From positions 113,074 to 177,073 of the forward strand of contig JASGCW010000001.1 in the NCBI GenBank assembly GCA_030053945.1: a stretch of 64,000 bases of DNA, in the 5' to 3' direction. This DNA comes from Limnohabitans sp. (GTDB lineage Bacteria > Bacteroidota > Bacteroidia > Flavobacteriales > Flavobacteriaceae). The notes beneath the pieces were generated by a model. It saw only the letters and a list, made by a program, of their open reading frames with translations, was not told where the DNA came from and made no database searches. Shown piece after piece: positions 18,781 through 28,594 of this stretch. Positions within the stretch are counted from its first letter, which is position 1, and each line of letters starts with the position of its first letter. Both the position numbers and the translations under genes were made by a program.

Positions 18781-19875
18781 ATGCAAACAAATGAACCCAT
18801 CTTCTCAAGAACCGATTCAATGAAGTTCTTCAGAACCCTAAACACAAGAGTAAACAATTACTTTAAAGAAAATAATATCCAAAAAACAGGTAACTGGAAA
18901 TTGCATTTAAAAACCATTGTAATGTTTGCTATTTTCCTTACTCCATATTTCTTTTTAATTAGTATGGAAATGCCTATTTGGGTCTATTTGCTTCTGAATG
19001 TCGTTATAGGTGTAGGAATGGCTGGCGTAGGTATGAATGTTATGCACGACGGCAATCACGGTTCGTATTCTTCTAAACAATGGTTAAATAAAATCATGGG
19101 TGGAAGCATCTATATTTTAGCAGGGAATGTATATAACTGGCAAGTACAACATAATGTTTTACATCACACCTATACTAATATTCCAGGACACGACGAAGAC
19201 TTAGAAGCGGGTAGAATTTTACGCTTTAGCAAAGAAGCAAAATGGCACCGTTTTCATAAATTCCAACACTATTATTCTATTTTCTTATACGGATTATTAA
19301 CCTTCAACTGGGCAATCACTACCGATTTTCAGCAGATGAGACGTTACTTAAAACGCAAATTATCTTATGGTGAGTTTATCAATCCAAGCATTCGTTGGAC
19401 CACTTTAGTGATAACTAAAATAATTTATTTCACGATTTGGTTAGTAATTCCTATCACTCTAGGAATTGATTGGTGGAAAGTAGTTTTAGGATTTGTAGTA
19501 ATGCATTATACTGCGGGTGTAATCTTAAGTGTAATTTTTCAATTAGCACATATAATAGGAGATACGATCACTCCGCTTCCAAGCGAAGAAAACGAAATGG
19601 AAAATACTTGGGCTATTCACCAATTATTTACTACGGCTAATTTTGCACCAAAAAATTGGTTAGTAAATTATTATACTGGCGGATTAAACCATCAAATTGA
19701 ACACCATATTTTTCCTCATATCAGCCACATACATTACAACAAAATAGCCGAAATAGTTAAACAAACAGCAAAAGAGTGTAATCTTCCATATTATGAATAC
19801 AAAACAATGTGGTCTGCTGTTATATCACATTTCAAACACTTAAAAGAACTGGGTCAAGAACCTCAACTAGCATAA
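18781..19875 (+). CDS. Membrane fatty acid (acyl-CoA) desaturase
   Basis: Histidine boxes HDGNHGSYS, HNVLHHTYTN, HQIEHHIFP; ATG at 18781 preferred. Confidence 0.9.
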   Translation: MQTNEPIFSRTDSMKFFRTLNTRVNNYFKENNIQKTGNWKLHLKTIVMFAIFLTPYFFLISMEMPIWVYLLLNVVIGVGMAGVGMNVMHDGNHGSYSSKQWLNKIMGGSIYILAGNVYNWQVQHNVLHHTYTNIPGHDEDLEAGRILRFSKEAKWHRFHKFQHYYSIFLYGLLTFNWAITTDFQQMRRYLKRKLSYGEFINPSIRWTTLVITKIIYFTIWLVIPITLGIDWWKVVLGFVVMHYTAGVILSVIFQLAHIIGDTITPLPSEENEMENTWAIHQLFTTANFAPKNWLVNYYTGGLNHQIEHHIFPHISHIHYNKIAEIVKQTAKECNLPYYEYKTMWSAVISHFKHLKELGQEPQLA

Positions 19876-19900
19876 TCAAAACATCACAATAACAAAAAAA

Positions 19901-21091
19901 ATGAGTACTATTTTATCTGAAAGAATTAACAATTTAGCTGTTTCTCAAACTTTAGCAATGGCAGCATTAGCTAGAGAACTAAAATCACAAGGAAAAGACA
20001 TCATCAGTTTAAGTTTAGGAGAGCCTGATTTTAACACCCCTGATTTTATTAAAGAAGCTGCAAAAAAAGCTATCGATGATAACTATTCTGCTTATCCACC
20101 AGTAGAAGGATATGCCGATTTAAAAGAAGCTATTTGTGCTAAATTCAAAAGAGATAATAATTTAAATTATACGCCTACTCAAATTGTGGTTTCCACAGGA
20201 GCTAAACAATCTTTATATAATATTGCGCAAGTAATGCTAAATGATGGTGATGAGGTAATTTTACCAGCACCATACTGGGTTTCTTATTTTGAAATCATCA
20301 AACTTTCGGGAGGTGTACCTGTTGAAGTTCCAACTTCTGTTGAATCAAATTTCAAAATTACACCTGCGCAACTTGAAGCTGCTATCACACCAAAAACAAA
20401 AATGATGTGGTTTAGTTCACCTTGTAATCCATCGGGTTCTGTTTATAGCAAAGAAGAATTAGAAGGTTTAGTGGAAGTACTAAAAAAATACCCTAATATT
20501 TATGTGGTTTCAGATGAAATCTACGAACACATCAATTACACAGGAAACTATTGCAGTATAGGCTCAATTGCTGGAATGGAAAACAATGTAATTACCGTAA
20601 ATGGTGTGGCTAAAGCTTTTGCAATGACAGGATGGAGAATTGGATACATAGGCGCTCCTGAATTTATCGCTAAAGCGTGTACAAAAATGCAAGGTCAGGT
20701 AACTAGTGGTGCAAATACTATTGCGCAACGTGCTACAAAAGCTGCTGTTGAAGCTGATCCTTCAGCAATTAAATATATGGTAGATGCTTTTGAAAGCCGT
20801 AGAGGAATTGTTTATCAATTACTTTCTGAAATTCCAGGATTCAAATTAACAATGCCAGAAGGTGCATTCTACTTCTTCCCAGATGTATCGGCTTACTTCG
20901 GGAAAACATTAAGAGGTACGGAAATTAAAGACGCAAACGATTTTGCAATGTATTTATTAGCCGAAGCAAATGTTGCCACTGTAACAGGTGATGCTTTTGG
21001 CAACCCTAACTGTATTCGTTTATCGTACGCTACAAGCGAAGAAACTTTAAGAGAAGCTATCAGACGTATTAAAGAAGCAGTAACTAATTAA
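19901..21091 (+). CDS. Pyridoxal phosphate-dependent aminotransferase, aspartate aminotransferase type
   Basis: SLGEPDFNTPDFIKEAA, SPCNPSGSVYS, GVAKAFAMTGWRIGY. Confidence 0.92.
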   Translation: MSTILSERINNLAVSQTLAMAALARELKSQGKDIISLSLGEPDFNTPDFIKEAAKKAIDDNYSAYPPVEGYADLKEAICAKFKRDNNLNYTPTQIVVSTGAKQSLYNIAQVMLNDGDEVILPAPYWVSYFEIIKLSGGVPVEVPTSVESNFKITPAQLEAAITPKTKMMWFSSPCNPSGSVYSKEELEGLVEVLKKYPNIYVVSDEIYEHINYTGNYCSIGSIAGMENNVITVNGVAKAFAMTGWRIGYIGAPEFIAKACTKMQGQVTSGANTIAQRATKAAVEADPSAIKYMVDAFESRRGIVYQLLSEIPGFKLTMPEGAFYFFPDVSAYFGKTLRGTEIKDANDFAMYLLAEANVATVTGDAFGNPNCIRLSYATSEETLREAIRRIKEAVTN

Positions 21092-21095
21092 AAAA

Positions 21096-22178
21096 ATGGA
21101 TTTTTTAAATCGATTAATTTTAAAAAAATTACCGATTCCTTCCATCGAGAATAATGATGCTATTCACATTTTAAATGAAAATGAATTGCATCTAATAAAA
21201 AAAGAATATCATAATGCCTTATGGCAATCAGCACTTCTGGGATTTCTAGGAGTGCTGTTTTATTATATTCCTATGTATTTTTTACCTATTTTATCAAAAA
21301 CAGTTTCGTTAACAATTTTAAAGTTCCCGCTTCAATTGCCATTATATGACATTGCTTTGTGTATTATTCTTACCGTGCTAGAAATTTATTTTTTGACTTT
21401 CATCCATTTAAGAATGACGCATAACATAGCCGTTATCACAGGATATATCAATGAAGAAAACAAAAATCATCATTTAGAGAAAATAACTAAAATTGCTACG
21501 GTAAAACCCAATAAAGAAATTATAAAATACGGTTTAAATCCTTTTCAAGAAATCAACAAAGCAGTATTAATTTTTATCAATACGCTTATCAAACTAAAAG
21601 GTTTCTTAGCGAATAAAGTTTTACGATATTTAATAAAACGTTTTGCAGGAAGATATGCGGTGAAATACCTAATGGATTTTGCAGGTGCTCCTATTTATAT
21701 GGCATTAAACGCATATGCCACTTATATAGTTTATAAAAACACTAAGGCCGAAATTTTTGGCATCCAACTCATAGATCGTTTTATCAAATCATTAGACCAA
21801 ACTGAAATATCCGCATCAGAAAAAGAATTAATTTATGATGCTTTACAACTTATTGCAATTAGCAAGCAAGATTTTCATCCCAATCATGCGGTTTTGACCG
21901 AAAATGTAATCAAACATTATAAAATACCTATAAAAAAAGAGCATTTATTTAAACCCGATTTTTTTGAACGATTTGAAAATGCTTCAACCACAATTCAGTT
22001 GGTTTGCAACCAAATCATTACCATTGGATTATTACTGGACGGTCAATTTTCATTCAGAGAGAAGAAAAAAGTAAAACAACTAATTAAAGAGGATATTTTC
22101 AACTTTTCTATCGATGAAATCGCTATCGCAACCCACCAATTTATTAACGGAAAAGAAATAAATTTACTCCCTTTTTAG
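21096..22178 (+). CDS. Hypothetical membrane protein
   Basis: Full-length ORF 4 nt after aminotransferase; hydrophobic segments. Confidence 0.6.
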   Translation: MDFLNRLILKKLPIPSIENNDAIHILNENELHLIKKEYHNALWQSALLGFLGVLFYYIPMYFLPILSKTVSLTILKFPLQLPLYDIALCIILTVLEIYFLTFIHLRMTHNIAVITGYINEENKNHHLEKITKIATVKPNKEIIKYGLNPFQEINKAVLIFINTLIKLKGFLANKVLRYLIKRFAGRYAVKYLMDFAGAPIYMALNAYATYIVYKNTKAEIFGIQLIDRFIKSLDQTEISASEKELIYDALQLIAISKQDFHPNHAVLTENVIKHYKIPIKKEHLFKPDFFERFENASTTIQLVCNQIITIGLLLDGQFSFREKKKVKQLIKEDIFNFSIDEIAIATHQFINGKEINLLPF

Positions 22179-22195
22179 CATCATTTTTTATATTA

Positions 22196-22241
22196 TTATC
22201 AGCCATAAGTGTGTCAAAAAACATACTTATGGCTGATAATT
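22196..22241 (+). terminator. Strong hairpin between the membrane protein gene and purT (probable terminator)
   Basis: ATTATCAGCCATAAGT ... ACTTATGGCTGATAAT, 16-bp perfect arms, then T-rich. Confidence 0.7.
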
Positions 22242-22409
22242 TTACGTTTTAAAAGAACTATTAAACAAAATTTCTATATTCAAAACCGAAACAAAAACCA
22301 AGAAAGCTGTATTTTTATCGATGATTACCCCTTATGGATTAAAAAACAACGAAAATTCAGGTATGATTCAAAACAGTTTAACTTTAGAAAATTTATTCAA
22401 CTAAACAAA

Positions 22410-23582
22410 ATGCAAAAGAAAATATTACTACTGGGCTCAGGCGAATTAGGAAAAGAATTTGTAATTGCAGCACAACGCATAGGTCAATATGTAATTGCAG
22501 TTGACAGTTACGACAATGCACCTGCAATGCAAGTAGCCCACGAACGTGAAGTCATTAATATGCTTGATGGTGATGCGCTTGATAAAATCGTTGCCAAACA
22601 CAAGCCTGATTTTATTGTTCCAGAAATTGAAGCCATTCGAACCGAACGTTTTTATGATTACGAAAAAGAAGGAATTACCGTTGTCCCATCTGCTAAAGCA
22701 GCTAATTTCACAATGAATCGTAAGGCTATTCGTGATTTAGCCGCTAAAGATTTAGGATTGCGTACTGCAAATTATCGTTATGCCACTTCGCAACAAGAAT
22801 TAGAAAAAGCGGTTGCAGAAATAAGCATTCCTTGTGTGATAAAACCGCTTATGAGCTCGTCAGGCAAAGGACAATCGACCATCAAATCTGAAGCAGACAT
22901 CATAAAAGCTTGGAATTATGCAGTAGAAGGTTCACGTGGTGATATTGTAGAAGTCATAGTAGAAGCATTTGTAAAATTTAATTCGGAAATTACTTTATTA
23001 ACAGTAACTCAGAACAACAATCTACCTACACTTTTCTGCGCTCCTATAGGACACCGACAAGAACGTGGCGATTATCAAGAAAGTTGGCAACCTGCTAATG
23101 TTTCAGAAAAAGACATTCTAGAAGCTCAAGATATGGCTCGTAAAGTCACCGAAGCATTAGGCGGAGCAGGAATTTTTGGCGTAGAATTCTTTTTGACTGA
23201 TGAAGGTGTTTATTTTTCAGAATTATCCCCTCGCCCACACGATACAGGAATGGTTACACTTGCTGGAACACAAAATTTTAATGAATTTGAATTACATTTA
23301 CGTGCCATTTTAGGCTTACCTATCGCAGAAATCACTTTAGAAAAAGCAGGAGCAAGTGCCGTGATTTTAGCTTCAGAAAATTCTGAAAATCCTACTTTTA
23401 CAGGCATTGAAAATGTGGCTTGTTTACCAAAAACCGATTTTAGATTATTTGGCAAACCTACATCAAGACCCTACAGAAGAATGGGAGTTGTACTCGTTAA
23501 CGAAACTTTAACATCAACTTCCATAGAAGAAATGGTGGAGCGTGCCCAAAAAACTGCTAACTTAGTAACAGTAAATCCTTAA
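22410..23582 (+). CDS. purT: Formate-dependent phosphoribosylglycinamide formyltransferase
   Basis: [47 protein letters not shown]-grasp motifs; true start at 22410. Confidence 0.94.
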   Translation: MQKKILLLGSGELGKEFVIAAQRIGQYVIAVDSYDNAPAMQVAHEREVINMLDGDALDKIVAKHKPDFIVPEIEAIRTERFYDYEKEGITVVPSAKAANFTMNRKAIRDLAAKDLGLRTANYRYATSQQELEKAVAEISIPCVIKPLMSSSGKGQSTIKSEADIIKAWNYAVEGSRGDIVEVIVEAFVKFNSEITLLTVTQNNNLPTLFCAPIGHRQERGDYQESWQPANVSEKDILEAQDMARKVTEALGGAGIFGVEFFLTDEGVYFSELSPRPHDTGMVTLAGTQNFNEFELHLRAILGLPIAEITLEKAGASAVILASENSENPTFTGIENVACLPKTDFRLFGKPTSRPYRRMGVVLVNETLTSTSIEEMVERAQKTANLVTVNP

Positions 23583-23605
23583 TAGGGATTTACTGTCTTT
23601 GCGCT

Positions 23606-23764
23606 ATGTATAAAATCATCATCACAATATTAGTTGGTTTAACACTGCTTTCTTGCGGTCCAAGAAGATTGCGTTGTGGTCCTAATCGCCGCTGTGATAT
23701 TAATAATAAAAATTACCCAAATGAAAAAAATTATATACAGCCTAGCAATTATTGCTACGCTTAG
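23606..23764 (+). CDS. Small Cys-rich lipoprotein, 52 aa (missing from ORF track)
   Basis: MYKIIITILVGLTLLSCGPRRLRCGPNRRCDINNKNYPNEKNYIQPSNYCYA*; lipobox LLSC; overlaps the next gene by 44 nt. Confidence 0.6.
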   Translation: MYKIIITILVGLTLLSCGPRRLRCGPNRRCDINNKNYPNEKNYIQPSNYCYA

Positions 23765-24035
23765 TGTTTCTGCACAAGATAAAAAATTAAAAAATCAAAT
23801 TGTAGAGGCTTCTTGCGGTATGTGCCAATTAGGAACTACAGATAAAGTTTGTGCACTTTCTATAAGATATGAAGGAAAAGTCTATTCTGTAATTGGAACA
23901 GATATTCACAAACACGGAAATGCACACGCAGAAGATGGTTTTTGTAATGCTATTCGAAAAGCTAAAGTTAGCGGAGAAATTAAAGACAAAAATTTTATAT
24001 CAACCTCTTTCGAATTACTTCCCAACAAAAAATAA
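23721..24035 (+). CDS. DUF6370-like small secreted Cys-containing protein
   Basis: Signal peptide MKKIIYSLAIIATLSVSAQ; SCGMCQLGTTDKVCALSI. Confidence 0.65.
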   Translation: MKKIIYSLAIIATLSVSAQDKKLKNQIVEASCGMCQLGTTDKVCALSIRYEGKVYSVIGTDIHKHGNAHAEDGFCNAIRKAKVSGEIKDKNFISTSFELLPNKK

Positions 24036-24037
24036 TC

Positions 24038-24305
24038 GTAACTATTCAGTTGTTGCGATAAATGATTGTTATGATAAAGTCAAAGCACAAATAACAAAAT
24101 ACAGATAAATTCCAATATTCAAGTGATTCAAAATATCAAACATTTCAAATTGAACTCAGTCTTTTTAGAATTTGAAATTTAATTTTTTGAATTTATTTAG
24201 CTTCGCTCAGTTCGGCTTCGCCTCGAGTGTATTTTGGTGCTTGTCATTTGGGTTTTATCAACTCAAGTTATTATTAAACTAATAAAGTAATGCCTGAATA
24301 GTTAC
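24038..24305 (+). mobile_element. MITE-like element copy 4: 268 bp, 12-bp perfect TIRs, 8-bp target-site duplication AAATAATC
   Basis: GTAACTATTCAG (24038-24049) / CTGAATAGTTAC (24294-24305); AAATAATC at 24030-24037 and 24306-24313. Confidence 0.88.
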
Positions 24306-24418
24306 AAATAATCAAAAATAATTTTCCAAAAAGCTTAGTATAACTCTAATTTTAATTCTTTTTTTCAGACCTTTGCACTCGCTTTTTTTGTAACATCCAA
24401 AATATTAGGCTTTTAGAA

Positions 24419-26290
24419 ATGAAGAAGAAGATTGAAATTTTAGCTCCAGCAAAAGATTTAATTACGGGTATCGCGGCAATCAATGCGGGTGCCGATGCAG
24501 TTTATATAGGTGCGCCACAATTTGGTGCTCGTTCTAACGCACACAATCCTATTGAAGATGTTGCCGAACTAGTAAAATATGCTCATTTATATAATGTGCA
24601 AGTTTTTGTGGTTATCAATACCATTTTGTATGATGACGAATTGGAAACTTGTCGCAAAATGATTTGGAAATTGTACGAAATAGGGGTTGACGCACTTATC
24701 ATTCAGGATATGGGCTTATTAGAATTAGACCTACCTCCTATCGCACTTCACGCTAGTACACAATCTAACAATCGTGATCCTAAGAAAATTAAATTCCTAG
24801 CTGATGCTGGTATCCAACGTGTGGTTTTAGCACGCGAATTGAATCTTCACCAAATTAAAGAAATCAGCCAAGAAACAGATGTTGAATTAGAATTCTTCGT
24901 AACTGGTGCTCTATGCGTTTCTTTCAGTGGAAACTGCTATATGAGTGTCGCTAATGGAGAGCGTTCGGCAAACAGAGGCTCTTGCGCTCAAAACTGTCGC
25001 TTACCGTATAACTTAATAGATGGAAACGGGGATACGTTAATACGAAATAGCCATTTACTTTCAATTAAAGACTTCGACGTTTCAAATCAAATTCCAAATT
25101 TAGTTGAAGCGGGTATTTGTTCTTTCAAAATTGAAGGACGTTTAAAAGATGTGGTGTATGTAAAAAACAATGTTTCTTTTTTACGTAAAAAATTAGATGC
25201 TTTTTTAGCTGAAAATAGCGACAAATACATCAAATCTTCTTCTGGAACTTGTACCTACACTTTTGATTCTGCTTTAGACAGAACCTTTAACCGTGGCTAT
25301 ACCGATTATTTCGTTAACGAAAGACATCAATCCATTGGTTCTTGGGAAAGTCCTAAATCGAAAGGGCAATACATAGGAAAACTAATAAAAACAGTTGGAA
25401 ATTCGTACATCATCGAAAATGGCGAAATGCTCAACAATGGTGATGGACTTTGTTTTATAAATGAGAATAAAGAAGCCGAAGGGATTTATGTAAATAAAGC
25501 TGAAAATGGTGTTGTCACTCCTAATGTTTTAAAAGAAATTGCTGCTGGAACCGAAATTTACCGTAACAACGATGCCGCATTTATCAGATTAGTTGAAAGA
25601 GAAGATAGTGCTGTTCGAAAAATTAGCACTTCGTTAGTATTAAAAGAAACTGAAACTGGATTTGAATTAATCGCTACCGATGAAGATGGAAATATAAGTA
25701 CTGTACGATTAGACCATCCAAAAGAAGAAACTAAAACAGGCGATTCGTTAACAGAAAACTTCAAGGTAAACTTGGCAAAAACAGGTTTTACACCTTATAC
25801 CGCTGACGAAATCACAATTGAATTTTCTAAAAACTGGTTCCTTCCTATTTCAAAAATCAATGAGATGCGAAGAAATGTGTACGAGCAGTTATCTGAAATT
25901 CGTTTAGCTAGTTATGTTCGTCACGAGCATCAACTAGAAAAAACATCGCATCCTTACCCAGAAACGCATTTAGACTTTACATATAATGTTTCTAATAAAT
26001 ATGCTCGTGCTTTTTATGAGCGTCACGGCGTAACCGAAATAGAAAAAGCATTTGAATTACAATGGGACCCAGGGAAATCGCGCGTAATGACCACTAAATA
26101 TTGTATCAAATACGAATTAGAGCGTTGTCCAAAATACCATCGTGAAAATATGGATCAAAAAGTAAAAGAGCCATTAGTACTAAAACAAGGTGAATTAGAA
26201 TATAAACTAAAATTCAATTGCAAACCTTGCGAAATGGAAATTTGGGAAAAAGATGCGGAATTTGAAATAGAAGAAGATCACTTTCATTAA
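24419..26290 (+). CDS. Peptidase U32 family protein (tRNA hydroxylation / collagenase-like family)
   Basis: EILAPAKDLITGIAAINAGADAVYIGAPQFGARSNA; ANRGSCAQNCRLPY; C-terminal Cys cluster. Confidence 0.9.
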   Translation: MKKKIEILAPAKDLITGIAAINAGADAVYIGAPQFGARSNAHNPIEDVAELVKYAHLYNVQVFVVINTILYDDELETCRKMIWKLYEIGVDALIIQDMGLLELDLPPIALHASTQSNNRDPKKIKFLADAGIQRVVLARELNLHQIKEISQETDVELEFFVTGALCVSFSGNCYMSVANGERSANRGSCAQNCRLPYNLIDGNGDTLIRNSHLLSIKDFDVSNQIPNLVEAGICSFKIEGRLKDVVYVKNNVSFLRKKLDAFLAENSDKYIKSSSGTCTYTFDSALDRTFNRGYTDYFVNERHQSIGSWESPKSKGQYIGKLIKTVGNSYIIENGEMLNNGDGLCFINENKEAEGIYVNKAENGVVTPNVLKEIAAGTEIYRNNDAAFIRLVEREDSAVRKISTSLVLKETETGFELIATDEDGNISTVRLDHPKEETKTGDSLTENFKVNLAKTGFTPYTADEITIEFSKNWFLPISKINEMRRNVYEQLSEIRLASYVRHEHQLEKTSHPYPETHLDFTYNVSNKYARAFYERHGVTEIEKAFELQWDPGKSRVMTTKYCIKYELERCPKYHRENMDQKVKEPLVLKQGELEYKLKFNCKPCEMEIWEKDAEFEIEEDHFH

Positions 26291-26331
26291 TTTTTATATT
26301 TTTACAAAAAAAATCTTAAACCATTGATAAT

Positions 26332-27189
26332 ATGAAATTTAAAAACTATTTTTTTATCTTAATAGCCTCTGTTGTATTTACAAGCTTTCTGAGTTTCAAA
26401 AACTCTTTATTTATTAGTGATTATCACACTACAAAACCCCTAAGATCAGGGGGAGCAGCAGCTTCTGGAATTGGCGGTAGAACAGGTGCTCCTGGAGAAG
26501 GACTTTGCTCTGACTGTCATGGTGGAGGAAGTTTTACACCTACTGCAACTCTTGTAGTTAGAAACAGTTCTAATGTAATTGTAACCTCTTATGTTCCAGG
26601 ACAAACATACAATTTAACTTTCTCAGTAACTGCATCAAGTACAAGATTTGGTATGCAAGCTACTTCTTTAAACGCTTCAAATACTTCTGTTGGTACTTTT
26701 TCATCTCCGTCTAGCAATGCACAAATTTCCACTTCTGGGGGAAGAACTTATTTTGAACATAATGCTACTAGTACAACAGGAACTTTTACTGGTCAGTGGA
26801 CCGCTCCTGCCACAGGAACTGGAACAGTTACATTTTATTTCATAGGTCTTGCTGTAAATGGAACTGGTAACACTAATGGCGACAATGCAACCTCTGGAAG
26901 AACATTACAACTAACAGAAACACCTCTAAGTACTTTAGATTTTGATTTTACCAAATCTATCCAAATACAGCAAAATCCAGTAAAAGACATCTTAGCGATT
27001 CAAACAAATAAATTGTATAAGAATTTAAATATTGAAATTTTTGACATTAGCGGTAAAAGAGTATTTCAAAACGCTTATTCTGACACTAAAAACATTTCAA
27101 TAAATTTTGAAGGTGAAGCTGGAGTTTACTTCTTAAAAGTTAACAATGAAGATAACAACACCGCAAAAATTAAATTTATAAAAGAATAG
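26332..27189 (+). CDS. Choice-of-anchor V-type secreted protein with CxxCH motif and T9SS C-terminal sorting domain
   Basis: GLCSDCHGGG; C-terminal ISINFEGEAGVYFLKVNNEDNNTAKIKFIKE. Confidence 0.8.
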   Translation: MKFKNYFFILIASVVFTSFLSFKNSLFISDYHTTKPLRSGGAAASGIGGRTGAPGEGLCSDCHGGGSFTPTATLVVRNSSNVIVTSYVPGQTYNLTFSVTASSTRFGMQATSLNASNTSVGTFSSPSSNAQISTSGGRTYFEHNATSTTGTFTGQWTAPATGTGTVTFYFIGLAVNGTGNTNGDNATSGRTLQLTETPLSTLDFDFTKSIQIQQNPVKDILAIQTNKLYKNLNIEIFDISGKRVFQNAYSDTKNISINFEGEAGVYFLKVNNEDNNTAKIKFIKE

Positions 27190-27223
27190 GTTTACAAATA
27201 ATTAGTAAAACCCCAATTTTTGT

Positions 27224-27252
27224 AACCGATGCTTTAAAGCATCGGTTTTTTT
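27224..27252 (+). terminator. Intrinsic terminator
   Basis: AACCGATGCTTTAAAGCATCGGTTTTTTT perfect palindrome plus T-tract. Confidence 0.85.
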
Positions 27253-27339
27253 ATGATAACCAGATCTCATTAACATTAAGATTAAGTTAACATAAATCAT
27301 ATATTCAATTTCGTACATTTGTATATACAAATTTTAAAC

Positions 27340-28050
27340 ATGAAAACGATTATACACAAATCCAACGAAAGAGGTCACGCTAATCACGGTTGGTTAGACG
27401 CATATCATAGTTTCAGTTTTGCCAGTTGGTTTAATCCTGAAAAAGTACATTTCGGAGTACTTAGAGTGTTAAATGACGACACTATTGCTGGCGGAATGGG
27501 TTTTGGGATGCACCCTCACGATAATATGGAAATAATTACTATTCCATTAGAAGGGGCATTGGCTCATAAAGACAGTATGGGGAATTCGGCTACCATTGAA
27601 ACTGGTGACATCCAAGTGATGAGTGCAGGCACTGGTGTGATGCATAGTGAATTTAATCCTAATCACGACAAGCAAACAAAGTTATTTCAAATTTGGCTGT
27701 TTCCTAACAAACAAAATGTAACACCTAGATACCAGCAAATTACCTTAGACAAAGGCTTAGAAAAAAATAATTTTGCTCAAATTTTATCTCCTAATCCGGA
27801 GGATATCGGGGTGTGGATTCATCAAGATGCTTGGTTTTATTTAAGTAATTTTGACAAAGATTTCTCAAAAAAATTAAATTTAAAAAAAGAAGGAAACGGT
27901 TTCTACATTATGAATATTGAAGGAGAAATAGACATAAGTGGAACTATTTTAGGAAAAAGAGACGCTATTGGCATTTGGGAAACTCCTGAAATTGAAATTA
28001 AAGCAAATTCTAATGCTAAATTTTTAGTAATGGAAATACCTATGGAATAA
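27340..28050 (+). CDS. Pirin family protein
   Basis: MKTIIHKSNERGHANHGWLDAYHSFSFASW...GFGMHPHDNMEIITIPLEGALAHKDSMG. Confidence 0.93.
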   Translation: MKTIIHKSNERGHANHGWLDAYHSFSFASWFNPEKVHFGVLRVLNDDTIAGGMGFGMHPHDNMEIITIPLEGALAHKDSMGNSATIETGDIQVMSAGTGVMHSEFNPNHDKQTKLFQIWLFPNKQNVTPRYQQITLDKGLEKNNFAQILSPNPEDIGVWIHQDAWFYLSNFDKDFSKKLNLKKEGNGFYIMNIEGEIDISGTILGKRDAIGIWETPEIEIKANSNAKFLVMEIPME

Positions 28051-28062
28051 TAAATTATGATT

Positions 28063-28344
28063 ATGGAACAAGTACAACTCAAAATAAACGACAACAAAGG
28101 CACATTTTATATCGAAATAGCGGGTAAGCAGGAAGCTATGATGACTTTTGTTTTTGCTGGCGATGAGAAAATTATTATCGACCACACCGAAGTAAACGAA
28201 GGCAACAACGGCAAAGGATTTGGGAAAAAAATGGTCACCGCAGCTGTAGAATACGCTCATGAAAAAGGAATCACTATTTTACCATTATGCCCATTTGCCA
28301 AAAGTGTTTTTGATAAAGTCCCAGAGTTTAGAGATGTTTTATAA
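28063..28344 (+). CDS. GNAT-like N-acetyltransferase (YjdJ/Gtn-type)
   Basis: ADEKIIIDHTEV-type; GNNGKGFGKKMVTAAVEYAHEKGITILPLCPFAKSVFDK. Confidence 0.85.
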   Translation: MEQVQLKINDNKGTFYIEIAGKQEAMMTFVFAGDEKIIIDHTEVNEGNNGKGFGKKMVTAAVEYAHEKGITILPLCPFAKSVFDKVPEFRDVL

Positions 28345-28363
28345 ACCATAAAAAATAAATATT

Positions 28364-28594
28364 ATGGATTCAAAAGAGGTAACAAAAAAATACACTAACG
28401 GCGAAGTAACTATAGTGTGGCAACCTAGCAAGTGTGCTCATTCTGGTAATTGTGTGCGTAACAATCCTGATGTATTTAGACCAAAAGAACAACCTTGGAT
28501 TGTTACCGATAATTCAACCACAGAAAAGATCATTGAAACTGTTAACAAGCGCCCTTCGAGAGCGCTAACCTTTTATCTAAATAAAAATGACTAA
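28364..28594 (+). CDS. YjdI-like (4Fe-4S) mono-cluster family protein
   Basis: VWQPSKCAHSGNCVRNNPDVFRPKEQPWI; adjacent to the YjdJ-like gene. Confidence 0.85.
   Translation: MDSKEVTKKYTNGEVTIVWQPSKCAHSGNCVRNNPDVFRPKEQPWIVTDNSTTEKIIETVNKRPSRALTFYLNKND

Noticed and set aside
23893-24108. ORF overlapping the DUF6370-like gene
   Set aside because: Runs out of frame through the gene and into the MITE; no family resemblance.
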